Positions 1-5,475 of a stretch of 5,475 nucleotides of DNA are shown here, one piece after another. The stretch is from a bacterium. GTDB lineage: Bacteria > Ratteibacteria > UBA8468 > B48-G9 > JAFGKM01. Each line of letters begins with the position of its first letter. Position 1 is the stretch's first letter. The translations under genes and the position numbers were made by a program. Location: the NCBI GenBank assembly GCA_035371905.1, contig DAORXQ010000101.1, positions 1-5,475 on the forward strand, in the 5' to 3' direction. A model generated the notes under the pieces. That model had not been told where the DNA came from, ran no database searches, and saw only the letters and a list, made by a program, of their open reading frames with translations.

Positions 1-1110
1 AAAAAAATTATTAACTTATCATATTCTGAAAACTATTTAAAAAGGTTCTGTGAAGTTTTAAATCTGGACGAAAAATATCTGATTTACGAAGAGAAAAAAT
101 TTGATGATTTTGACGTAAATATAATTGCAGGTGATATAAATTTAAAAAGGCCTCAAAAAGATATGCAGTTTATATTTGTAAATGAAAGACCTGTTTATGA
201 TTATGTTTTATCATCTGCAGTAAACAATTTTTATCAATCAATCTTTTTCTCTGAATTTTTTCCTGTTTTTTCTCTTTTCCTAAAAGTCCCTTCCGAAAAT
301 ATTGATGTTAATATCCACCCAGCAAAAAGAGAAATAAAAAGTGAATCTGAAATAGCCAGAAAAATTGTTGAATTACTTAAAGAAATCCTTAGAAAAGGTA
401 AAGTTAAAACAATAGAGGTTGAAAAAAAATATGAAGAGGCAAAAAAGGAATTAACGGATGAAGAGAAAATAAAAGAGAAAAACAATATATTTATTGAAAC
501 AGAAAAAAATAGTGAAGAACTTTTTATTTTAGAAAAAAAGGAAGAGTTTTTAAAAGAAAAAATAAAAAAATCTTCTTTCATTGGAATTTTTAAGTTCAAA
601 TATTTAATTTTTGAAGTTGAAAATAATTTGTTGATAATTGACCAGCACGCTGCCATGGAAAGAATTGTTTATGAAAAATTTATAGATGAAGTAGAAAAGG
701 GTAATCTTCAAATTCAACAACTATTAACCCCTGTAATTATTGATTTAAATCCAGAAGAAATGACAATCTATGAAAAAACTGAAAAAATTCTTGAAAAATA
801 TGGGTTTTTAACTACAAGATGGAGTGAAAATAGAATAGCAATACACGGATATCCTTTTTTGATAAAAGATATAGAATTTGCGATAAGAAATATACTCGGA
901 GAAAAAGATGTTAAAAAATATGAAAAAGAAGATATAGCAAAAAGAGCATGCAAAGTTTCCATTATGGCTGGAGAAAAAATATCTGAAAAAGAAGCAAGAT
1001 ATATTGTTGAAAAATTATCTGAATGTAAAAATCCTTTTGTCTGTCCCCACGGTAGACCTGTTGTAATTGAAATAAGTGAGAGATTTTTAGACAGTCAATT
1101 TTCAAGATAG
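1..1110 (+). CDS. mutL: DNA mismatch repair protein MutL, C-terminal part (5' truncated by window edge)
   Basis: The frame is open from base 1, so this is the last 369 codons of a longer gene (full MutL is usually about 600 residues); the first in-frame ATG at 163 is internal. Window residues 56-65 (QFIFVNERPV) match the transducer domain of the GHKL ATPase half, and 103-112 (DVNIHPAKRE) match its conserved end. A short Lys/Glu-rich linker follows (about 135-190), then the C-terminal dimerisation/endonuclease domain. This holds an exact DQHA(x)2E(x)4E metal-binding motif at 214-225, an ACK motif at 316-318 and CPHGRP at 348-353, the positions that supply zinc ligands in Bacillus MutL. QQLLTP at 239-244 fits the QxxLxP sliding-clamp-binding consensus. 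By family knowledge, such MutL proteins nick the strand to be repaired after MutS finds a mismatch, without MutH. The deacetylase gene follows closely on the same strand. Identification is secure. Confidence 0.97.
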   Translation, partial: KKIINLSYSENYLKRFCEVLNLDEKYLIYEEKKFDDFDVNIIAGDINLKRPQKDMQFIFVNERPVYDYVLSSAVNNFYQSIFFSEFFPVFSLFLKVPSENIDVNIHPAKREIKSESEIARKIVELLKEILRKGKVKTIEVEKKYEEAKKELTDEEKIKEKNNIFIETEKNSEELFILEKKEEFLKEKIKKSSFIGIFKFKYLIFEVENNLLIIDQHAAMERIVYEKFIDEVEKGNLQIQQLLTPVIIDLNPEEMTIYEKTEKILEKYGFLTTRWSENRIAIHGYPFLIKDIEFAIRNILGEKDVKKYEKEDIAKRACKVSIMAGEKISEKEARYIVEKLSECKNPFVCPHGRPVVIEISERFLDSQFSR

Positions 1111-1123
1111 ATTATCTTGAAAA
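1099..1123 (+). repeat. 11-bp perfect inverted repeat with 3-base loop at the mutL stop
   Basis: TTTTCAAGATA (1099-1109) is exactly complemented by TATCTTGAAAA (1113-1123), leaving a GAT loop. The left arm holds the last mutL codons and the first two bases of the TAG stop, whose G is in the loop. The hairpin ends 6 bases before ATG 1130 of the next gene. No U-run follows on either strand, so it does not look like an intrinsic terminator. It could stabilise or process the mRNA, or mask the site of a ribosome starting at 1127/1130. The repeat is certain, its role is not. Confidence 0.6.
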
Positions 1124-1129
1124 AATTTG

Positions 1130-2494
1130 ATGGAATTACTATTTCGTGTTAAAACAAGTTTTATGAATACAAGAAAAATAATTGCATTTATTTTATCCAT
1201 AACCTTTACTATTTTGGGGAATGAATTTAAAAAACTTGCTATAAATGAGAATGAAAGAGTTATTGTCTTTGCACCTCATCCTGATGATGAAATTATTGGT
1301 TGTGCAGGTCTGATTTCTTCTGTTATTGAAAAAAATGGAGAAATCTGGATTGTATATTTAACAAATGGGGACCATAATCAGATTACATTTAAAGTATATG
1401 AAAAAAAACCAATTCTGACACCTTCAGATTATATAAAACTTGGAGAGAAAAGAAGAAATGAATCAACAAATGCAACCTCTATTTTGAAAGTTAATAAAAA
1501 TAATCTTATTTTTCTTGGATATCCAGATTTTGGTACATTAAAAATATGGAAGGAATTCTGGGGTAATACAAAACCTTTTAGAAGTTTTTTGACAAGAGCA
1601 AATTCTGTTCCCTATCAAGAAAATTATTCTTTTGGTAAACCTTATAAAGGAGAAAGTATTGTTTCAGATATTGAAAAAATTGTAAAAGAAATTAATCCAA
1701 CAAAAATATTCATAACACCCCCTATTGATTTAAATGTTGACCACAGAGCACTTTTTAACTTTGTAAATCTTGCACTCCTAAATATATATAGTGATTCTAC
1801 TTTTCCTGAAATTTACTGTTATTTAGTTCATTTTAAAAACTGGCCTCAACCTATAAAGTATAATCCAGAAATAGAACTACTTCCTCCTGATTCTTTAAAA
1901 AATCTTTTTGAATGGTATATATTGGAAATAGGAAAAGAACAAACAGAAAAGAAATACACCTGTTTAAACTGTTTTAACTCTCAAATCATTCTAAAAAAAT
2001 CATGGTTTTATTCATTTGTAAGAACAAATGAACTTTTTTACAGATTATTTTATGATGTCATTAAGAATAATACAGAAATAAAATTTGAAAGTGAAAAAGA
2101 AGAATTTGAAAATAACAAAAAACAGTCAATCCCATTTAGTATTGTTATGCAAAAAAACAAAGATGAAATTTTATTTATTCTTTTACACAGAAAAAAATTA
2201 GTAGAAAAAGTTGATTACATTTTTTATTTATATCCCTGGAAAAAAAATATAAATTTTGGTATAATGCCAAAAATAAAGTTAAAAGTAAGCACAGAAAGAG
2301 GTATTTTAATTGATAAAACCCTTTCAAAAAAATATAGAATTCAATTAAATAAAGAATTAGACGGATTGAATTTTAAAATAGATACAAAAGAACTTGGAAA
2401 TCCTGATTATCTCTTTTTCTCATCGGAAATCTCCATAAATGATATGATTCATGATTTTATTCCGTGGAGGATTATAAAGATTGAAAAAGATTAA
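1130..2494 (+). CDS. PIG-L/LmbE-family N-acetyl deacetylase with N-terminal signal/anchor and long C-terminal extension
   Basis: The catalytic half is recognised by APHPDDE, encoded at 1271-1291, and NVDHRA, encoded at 1733-1750. In this family the His and second Asp of HPDDE and the His of the later motif bind zinc, and the first Asp is the general base; known members remove the acetyl group from N-acetylglucosamine-type sugars on lipids, thiols or antibiotics. A hydrophobic stretch (IIAFILSITFTIL, encoded at 1178-1216) precedes the domain and suggests export or membrane anchoring; no lipobox Cys is seen. The start is uncertain: TTG 1127, ATG 1130 and ATG 1163 are in frame, none has a clear ribosome site, and 1163 gives the neatest signal peptide (MNTRKIIAF). 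At about 450 residues it is much longer than the usual 220-280; the last 130-150 residues look beta-rich and I do not recognise them. It lies 19 bases after mutL and overlaps the next gene by 14. The substrate is unknown. Confidence 0.9.
   Translation: MELLFRVKTSFMNTRKIIAFILSITFTILGNEFKKLAINENERVIVFAPHPDDEIIGCAGLISSVIEKNGEIWIVYLTNGDHNQITFKVYEKKPILTPSDYIKLGEKRRNESTNATSILKVNKNNLIFLGYPDFGTLKIWKEFWGNTKPFRSFLTRANSVPYQENYSFGKPYKGESIVSDIEKIVKEINPTKIFITPPIDLNVDHRALFNFVNLALLNIYSDSTFPEIYCYLVHFKNWPQPIKYNPEIELLPPDSLKNLFEWYILEIGKEQTEKKYTCLNCFNSQIILKKSWFYSFVRTNELFYRLFYDVIKNNTEIKFESEKEEFENNKKQSIPFSIVMQKNKDEILFILLHRKKLVEKVDYIFYLYPWKKNINFGIMPKIKLKVSTERGILIDKTLSKKYRIQLNKELDGLNFKIDTKELGNPDYLFFSSEISINDMIHDFIPWRIIKIEKD
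2466..2470 (+). promoter_or_regulatory. Shine-Dalgarno GGAGG that sets the TTG start of the DUF2062 gene
   Basis: GGAGG lies within the end of the deacetylase gene, 10 bases before TTG 2481. It is the clearest ribosome site on the plus strand of this window and supports the TTG start of the downstream membrane-protein gene. The next in-frame Met (residue 64) would cut off the front half of the DUF2062 domain. Confidence 0.75.
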
Positions 2495-3521
2495 TATTAA
2501 ATTTTTAAAAAACGAGTGGCAAAAAGAATTAAAAGTTCTAAAAAAAAATCCATTAAAAGTATCTCTCTCCTTTACAACTGGCGTTTTTATTGGTTTTACA
2601 CCTACAATTGGTTTTCAAACAATTTTAAGTTATTTGGTTTCAAGATTAATTGGTGGGAGTTTCATAATCATGTTTATTGGTTCTTCTATCCCAACCGGAA
2701 TTCCATATCTTATCCCATTTACCTATTATGGATGCTATAAAGTTGGGCTATTAATCACTAAAACTCACCCGGTTTTTACTCTATCGGAATTCAAAGAAAT
2801 AAAGAGTTTTTTATCGTGGATTATTATAGATATTGGAAAACCTTTAATTTATGGATGTTTAATATGTGGAATAATTGGCTGGATTGTTTCATTCCTGATT
2901 ATTTATTCAATATTAAAATTCAGGAATAAAAAGTTTTTTTCTGTATTTTTAGGTGTTTTATGGGAATGGTTTATTATCCCTTCTTTCTTTTATTTTATTT
3001 TTAAAAATAAAAAGATACTTGAATATGTCTTTCCTAAAAATAAATTTCTTTCACTTTTTATTTTCATTTTGTATTTTATTTCTGGATTAATTTTAACAGT
3101 TTTATCCTTTTATTCTTTACATAAAAAAGGGAAGGGAACTATAATGCCTGTAATGCCAACAAAAAAACTTGTAACAGATGGAGTTTATTCATATTGCAGA
3201 AATCCTATGTATCTGGGATATTCATTTTTATATTTTGCATTTGCTTTTCTTTTAAAAAACATATGGTTTTCTTTTATATCCATCGGAATTTTCATTTTTA
3301 TATTTGTTCTCGCTAAAGTTTTTGAAGAAAAAAAATTATATGAAAGATTTGGTGAAGAATATCTAGAATATAGAACAAATACTCCCTTTATTATGCCGTT
3401 AAAAATTTTATGTTATTATAGAAGAAACTCACTTTTTTATTTCTTCTATTTGTGTTTTATCCTCTGTATTTTTATTTTTCTGTTTAACTTCTATCTTTTA
3501 ATATGCTTATTATCAAAATAA
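2481..3521 (+). CDS. Membrane protein: DUF2062 domain fused to an isoprenylcysteine/phospholipid methyltransferase-like domain
   Basis: The 346-residue product starts at TTG behind a GGAGG site. Residues about 20-145 match DUF2062: a basic N-terminus, then FTTGVFIGFTPTIGFQT (31-47), and a second hydrophobic hairpin with IPTGIPYLIPFTYYG (70-84). Several further hydrophobic segments follow (about 152-175 and 187-212). Residues about 218-307 match the ICMT/PEMT methyltransferase superfamily: VTDGVYSYCRNPMYLGY (231-247), two membrane helices, EE (282-283), then FGEEYLEYR (290-298) and a Pro-rich end. In that superfamily these motifs form the S-adenosylmethionine site, and substrates are membrane lipids or prenylated groups. 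A final hydrophobic segment (315-345) is extra. The frame is continuous, so the join is not a sequencing frameshift. Overlap with the deacetylase gene suggests coupled translation and perhaps a shared envelope-lipid or glycan job, which is inference. The role of DUF2062 is not known; it also occurs attached to family-2 glycosyltransferases. Confidence 0.85.
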   Translation: MKKINIKFLKNEWQKELKVLKKNPLKVSLSFTTGVFIGFTPTIGFQTILSYLVSRLIGGSFIIMFIGSSIPTGIPYLIPFTYYGCYKVGLLITKTHPVFTLSEFKEIKSFLSWIIIDIGKPLIYGCLICGIIGWIVSFLIIYSILKFRNKKFFSVFLGVLWEWFIIPSFFYFIFKNKKILEYVFPKNKFLSLFIFILYFISGLILTVLSFYSLHKKGKGTIMPVMPTKKLVTDGVYSYCRNPMYLGYSFLYFAFAFLLKNIWFSFISIGIFIFIFVLAKVFEEKKLYERFGEEYLEYRTNTPFIMPLKILCYYRRNSLFYFFYLCFILCIFIFLFNFYLLICLLSK

Positions 3522-3528
3522 AATTTTT

Positions 3529-4161
3529 TCATTTAAAAACCTTACCTGTTTCTTTTGCCCATAAAAGTAAATCAAGTTCGTCAGGTTTAATCTTTATTTT
3601 TTTTGAAAAATTAATAAATTTTTTTTCAATTTCAATATATTTTTTTTTAGTTAATGTTTCAGGAATTTTTTCTATTATTCTAAAATTTTTTAAATTTTTT
3701 AAAATATGCCTGTCAAGAATTGCAATATTATCTCCAAGACCTATATTTCTTAAAAAATGACTTGCTTCCTTCATACCAAATCCTTTTATATTTTTAACAA
3801 GAATTTCTCTTAAGAGATGTATATCTTTACAGGTCTTTATTAAATCTTTTAAATTACTTTCAAAAAATTTTTTTCTTGCCAGAATAATATATTTTGCCTT
3901 CTTTTTATTAAATCTCACTTTTTTTAATTTTTCTGATATTTCACTTTCATGCCCATAAAAAAGTAAATTCTCTTTTTTCAAAGTTTCTATCGCCTGCCAG
4001 CAAATTTCTGCTTTTGATTGAGGAGTTAAAATACAAAAGGAAAGTTCTGCAAAAATATCTTCAATATTTTTATTTAGATTATCTTTAAATTCTTTTATTC
4101 TTTTTTTTATTTCTGGTTTGATTTTTTTGTACAGTTTTTTTAAATCTTCTTTTGATTCCAT
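3529..4161 (-). CDS. ogg: 8-oxoguanine DNA glycosylase/AP lyase, Ogg2 type
   Basis: The 210-residue protein is near the usual length of this family (about 205-215). LSFCILTPQSKAE (40-52) is the conserved N-terminal helix region. The helix-hairpin-helix motif reads IKGFGMKEASHFLRNIG (125-141), with the expected catalytic Lys at 131, followed by AILDRHIL (147-154) with the expected catalytic Asp at 150. By family knowledge the enzyme removes oxidised guanine and cuts the resulting abasic site through a Lys Schiff base. It is a bifunctional base-excision enzyme acting on the chromosome. The start is ATG 4161, the only sensible Met; the N-terminus then aligns with the family, yet no Shine-Dalgarno is visible in the 17 bases between it and the 5S rRNA gene. 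No separate promoter is evident, so expression may depend on readthrough of the 5S unit. The stop lies 7 bases from the end of the convergent gene. Confidence 0.93.
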   Translation of the reverse strand: MESKEDLKKLYKKIKPEIKKRIKEFKDNLNKNIEDIFAELSFCILTPQSKAEICWQAIETLKKENLLFYGHESEISEKLKKVRFNKKKAKYIILARKKFFESNLKDLIKTCKDIHLLREILVKNIKGFGMKEASHFLRNIGLGDNIAILDRHILKNLKNFRIIEKIPETLTKKKYIEIEKKFINFSKKIKIKPDELDLLLWAKETGKVFK

Positions 4162-4168
4162 TTTTCAT

Positions 4169-4191
4169 AAAATAAAAATGTCTCTGGCAAC
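4169..4191 (-). terminator. Possible terminator: 3' arm of 5S helix I followed by a T-rich tract
   Basis: On the minus strand the 3' arm of the 5S terminal stem (GTTGCCAGAGACA, 4191-4179) runs directly into TTTTTATTTT (4178-4169). The 13-bp stem closed by the two 5S ends, abutting a U-rich tract, resembles an intrinsic terminator whose loop is the whole 5S body. A loop that long is atypical, so termination may be partial; ogg begins only 8 bases past the tract. This is inference from layout. Confidence 0.4.
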
Positions 4192-4301
4192 ACCTACTCT
4201 CCCACCTCCTCTCAGAGGCAGTACCATCGGCGTCGGGAGGCTTAACGACCGTGTTCGGGATGGGAACGGGTGTTGCCCTCCCGCCATGGTTGCCAGAGAC
4301 A
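4179..4301 (-). rRNA. rrf: 5S ribosomal RNA
   Basis: The minus strand shows a full 5S rRNA of about 120 bases. The ends TGTCTCTGGCAAC and GTTGCCAGAGACA pair perfectly over 13 bp as helix I. Inside lie the conserved TTCCCATCCCGAACACGG (helix III and its loop), GTTAAG, GCCGATGGTACTGC (loop E side) and GTGGGAGAGTAGG. GGGAGG and CCTCCC form helix II. By my count 75 of 123 bases are G or C, against a strongly AT-rich surround, as expected of rRNA. Mature ends may be a few bases inside the given limits, since helix I is normally 9-10 bp. No 23S or 16S sequence lies beside it: xerC/D is upstream and ogg downstream, so this copy is unlinked, with its own promoter. Confidence 0.97.
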
Positions 4302-4306
4302 CTATA

Positions 4307-4335
4307 ATTATACCCAAATTTTTTTTATTTGTCAA
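4307..4335 (-). promoter_or_regulatory. Exact-consensus sigma70 promoter of the 5S rRNA gene
   Basis: Read on the minus strand, TTGACA (4335-4330) is separated by 17 bases from TATAAT (4312-4307); both hexamers and the spacing equal the consensus. Six bases after the -10 box comes G 4300, the expected start point, which is the second base of the 5S helix I. The 20 or so bases above the -35 box (about 4337-4355) carry a run of T then a run of A (AATTTTTTAAAATT), like an UP element bound by the alpha subunit of RNA polymerase. A strong constitutive promoter fits an rRNA gene. Confidence 0.9.
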
Positions 4336-4352
4336 TAACAATTTTAAAAAAT

Positions 4353-5222
4353 TCAGGAACGAGGATGGTATTTCTTGTATATCTCTTTTATTTTTTTTCT
4401 ATTTAAATGTGTATATATTTCTGTTGTTGCAATTGATTTATGCCCGAGTAATTCCTGAACAATTCTTAAATCAAGTCCTCTTTCAAGTAAATGTGTTGCA
4501 AAAGTATGTCTTAAAGTATGTGGTTTAACATTTTTTTCAATTCCAGCATATTTTGCATATTTTTTAACTATCTTCCATACACTCTGTCTTGAAATTTTTT
4601 TACTTTGGTTATTAAGAAATAAATATTCATTGTCAACAGTTTTTCTTTGATTTAAATATTCTTTAATTATTTCTGTTGTAATATTATTTAAAAGGGCGAT
4701 TCTTTCTCTATTTCCTTTGCCTCTTACTTTTACAAAACCACTTTCTAAATTTAAATCGCTTATTTTTAAGTTGCATAATTCAGAAATTCTCAAACCAGAA
4801 CTATAAAAAAGTTCAAGAATTGCTAAATTCCTCAAATGTTTTCTTGAAATCTTGTTAACATTTAATAATTTTTTAACTTCTTCTTCCGTCAAAACATCGG
4901 GTAATTTTTTTTCTATCTTAGGACTTTCAATACTAATTTCAGGATTTTTTATATATCCTCTTGCTACAAGAAATTTGTAAAAATTTCTCACTCCTGATAT
5001 TATTCTGACAATACTTGTTGATGAGTAGTTTTTTCTTTTTAAATATATTATAAAGGAAGTAAAAATTTCATAATTGAGTTTATTGATGTTAATTTTTTTT
5101 TCTTCAATAAATGCTTTGAATTTGTAAAGGTCATTTTTATATGCACTGACTGTATTTAAAGAAAGATTTTTTTCAATAAGTATATGATTGATAAACATTT
5201 CTATCATTTCTTCAAATGTCAT
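4353..5222 (-). CDS. xerC: Site-specific tyrosine recombinase, XerC/XerD type
   Basis: The 289-residue protein has the usual Xer length (about 290-300). Residues about 1-90 are the SAM-like core-binding domain (LSLNTVSAYKNDL, 20-32) and 108-289 the catalytic domain. All catalytic residues are present: Arg145 in SSGLRISEL, Lys169 in VRGKGNRER, His235 and Arg238 in HTLRHTFATHLLERG, His261 in LGHKS and the nucleophile Tyr270 in TEIYTH. Xer recombinases resolve chromosome dimers at dif during division. Sequence alone does not separate XerC from XerD here, so the symbol is a best guess; a single Xer protein acting alone is also possible. No integrase-specific arm domain or attachment site is seen, so phage origin is unlikely. 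The ATG overlaps the ligA TGA (ATGA), and AAAGGA at 5235-5230 is a well-placed ribosome site. The stop lies 17 bases before the -35 box of the 5S promoter. Confidence 0.9.
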   Translation of the reverse strand: MTFEEMIEMFINHILIEKNLSLNTVSAYKNDLYKFKAFIEEKKININKLNYEIFTSFIIYLKRKNYSSTSIVRIISGVRNFYKFLVARGYIKNPEISIESPKIEKKLPDVLTEEEVKKLLNVNKISRKHLRNLAILELFYSSGLRISELCNLKISDLNLESGFVKVRGKGNRERIALLNNITTEIIKEYLNQRKTVDNEYLFLNNQSKKISRQSVWKIVKKYAKYAGIEKNVKPHTLRHTFATHLLERGLDLRIVQELLGHKSIATTEIYTHLNRKKIKEIYKKYHPRS

Positions 5223-5475
5223 TTATTCATCCTTTCTTTTACAAGTTTTTCAAATTCTTCCTCTGTTATAATTTTTATCCCGAGTTGTTGGGCTTTCTGT
5301 AATTTTGAACCGGGTTCACTACCGCATATAAGATAATCAGTTTTTTTTGAAACAGAATCGGTTACTTTTCCTCCAAGTTTTTTAATATAATCCTGTATTT
5401 CATTTCTTGAATAATTTTTTAATGTTCCAGTAATTACAAATGTCAAACCTGAAAGAATATCTTTTTTTTCTTCTG
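5219..5475 (-). CDS. ligA: NAD-dependent DNA ligase LigA, C-terminal BRCT domain (5' part outside window)
   Basis: The frame is open to the window edge, so this is only the last 85 or so codons of a gene that normally encodes about 670 residues; the apparent TTG start at 5446 is internal. The visible part is one BRCT domain of the LigA type: SGLTFVITGTL, then SRNEIQDYIKKLGGKV, DSVSKKTDYLICG, PGSKLQKAQQLGI and IITEEEFEKLV. In LigA this C-terminal domain helps binding to nicked DNA; the enzyme seals Okazaki-fragment and repair nicks using NAD. The catalytic adenylation and zinc/helix-hairpin-helix domains should lie beyond the window. The gene is probably co-transcribed with xerC/D through the ATGA overlap. 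A different BRCT protein is possible but less likely given the close fit and C-terminal position. Confidence 0.9.
   Translation of the reverse strand, partial: EEKKDILSGLTFVITGTLKNYSRNEIQDYIKKLGGKVTDSVSKKTDYLICGSEPGSKLQKAQQLGIKIITEEEFEKLVKERMNK

Noticed and set aside
163..165. ATG as a start for mutL
   Set aside because: The same frame is open back to base 1, and the residues before and after belong to the MutL transducer domain.
234..656. Minus-strand open frame of 140 codons opposite mutL
   Set aside because: Ser/Phe-rich shadow of the Lys/Glu-rich linker of MutL; the plus-strand frame carries the conserved motifs.
768..962. Minus-strand open frame of 64 codons opposite mutL
   Set aside because: Shadow of the MutL endonuclease domain with no recognisable motif or ribosome site.
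2516..2740. Plus-strand open frame of 74 codons inside the DUF2062 gene
   Set aside because: Frame-shifted shadow rich in Trp/Tyr/Asn; the DUF2062 motifs lie in the other frame.
2900..3130. Possible frameshift or assembly join between the DUF2062 and methyltransferase halves
   Set aside because: The frame is continuous with several membrane-type segments between the halves, and no stop or change in base composition marks a join.
3503..3760. Plus-strand open frame of 85 codons opposite the end of ogg
   Set aside because: Phe/Ile/Ser-rich shadow of the Lys-rich end of Ogg.
4303..4312. TATAATTATA palindrome as a two-way promoter
   Set aside because: The plus-strand copy of TATAAT has no -35 box at the right distance, since that region is inside the 5S gene; only the minus strand has a complete promoter.
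4118..4528. Plus-strand open frame of 136 codons, Pro/Gly/Arg-rich in its front part
   Set aside because: It is the antisense of the 5S rRNA gene plus parts of ogg and xerC/D; the odd composition comes from the rRNA. Such frames are a known source of false protein entries.
4353..5222. Phage or island integrase with attachment site
   Set aside because: No arm-binding domain, flanking repeat, tRNA or phage gene is present, and the linkage to ligA fits a housekeeping Xer protein.

Overview
This is a gene-dense, very AT-rich bacterial segment with no gap of more than about 50 bases between genes. It reads as chromosomal housekeeping sequence, not a mobile or phage region. Bacterial markers are an NAD-dependent DNA ligase BRCT domain, a XerC/D-type recombinase, a MutL mismatch-repair protein, a bacterial-type 5S rRNA and a textbook sigma70 promoter. 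The 8-oxoguanine glycosylase is of the Ogg2 type known from archaea and from deep-branching bacteria such as Thermotoga. With the strong AT bias and the many Lys/Ile/Asn/Phe codons, this suggests a deep-branching or candidate-phylum bacterium. The lineage cannot be fixed from the window.

Plus strand, positions 1-3521, is a likely operon: the 3' part of mutL (its 5' end lies outside the window), then a PIG-L/LmbE-type deacetylase with a likely N-terminal signal or anchor and an unrecognised C-terminal region, then a membrane protein that joins a DUF2062 domain to an isoprenylcysteine/phospholipid-methyltransferase-like domain. The last two genes overlap by 14 bases, and the third starts at a TTG codon behind a GGAGG ribosome site. 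An 11-bp perfect inverted repeat spans the mutL stop codon and ends just before the first possible starts of the deacetylase gene.

Minus strand, positions 5475-3529, reads in transcription order: the 3' end of ligA (BRCT domain), xerC/D (start overlaps the ligA stop as ATGA), a stand-alone 5S rRNA gene, and ogg. The 5S gene has its own exact-consensus promoter (TTGACA, 17 bp, TATAAT), whose expected start point falls on the first base of the 5S terminal helix. The other end of that helix abuts a T-rich tract. The 5S gene thus looks like a minimal self-contained transcription unit unlinked from 16S and 23S genes, with ogg starting 17 bases behind it. The two gene groups converge with only 7 bases between ogg and the methyltransferase fusion gene.

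Four protein genes serve DNA maintenance (mutL, ogg, ligA, xerC/D). The other two probably act on envelope lipids or glycans, but their substrates cannot be told from the sequence. I found no CRISPR array, tRNA, insertion sequence or phage gene. The most unusual items are the 5S unit and the DUF2062-methyltransferase fusion. I see no clear evidence of a wholly new multi-gene system.
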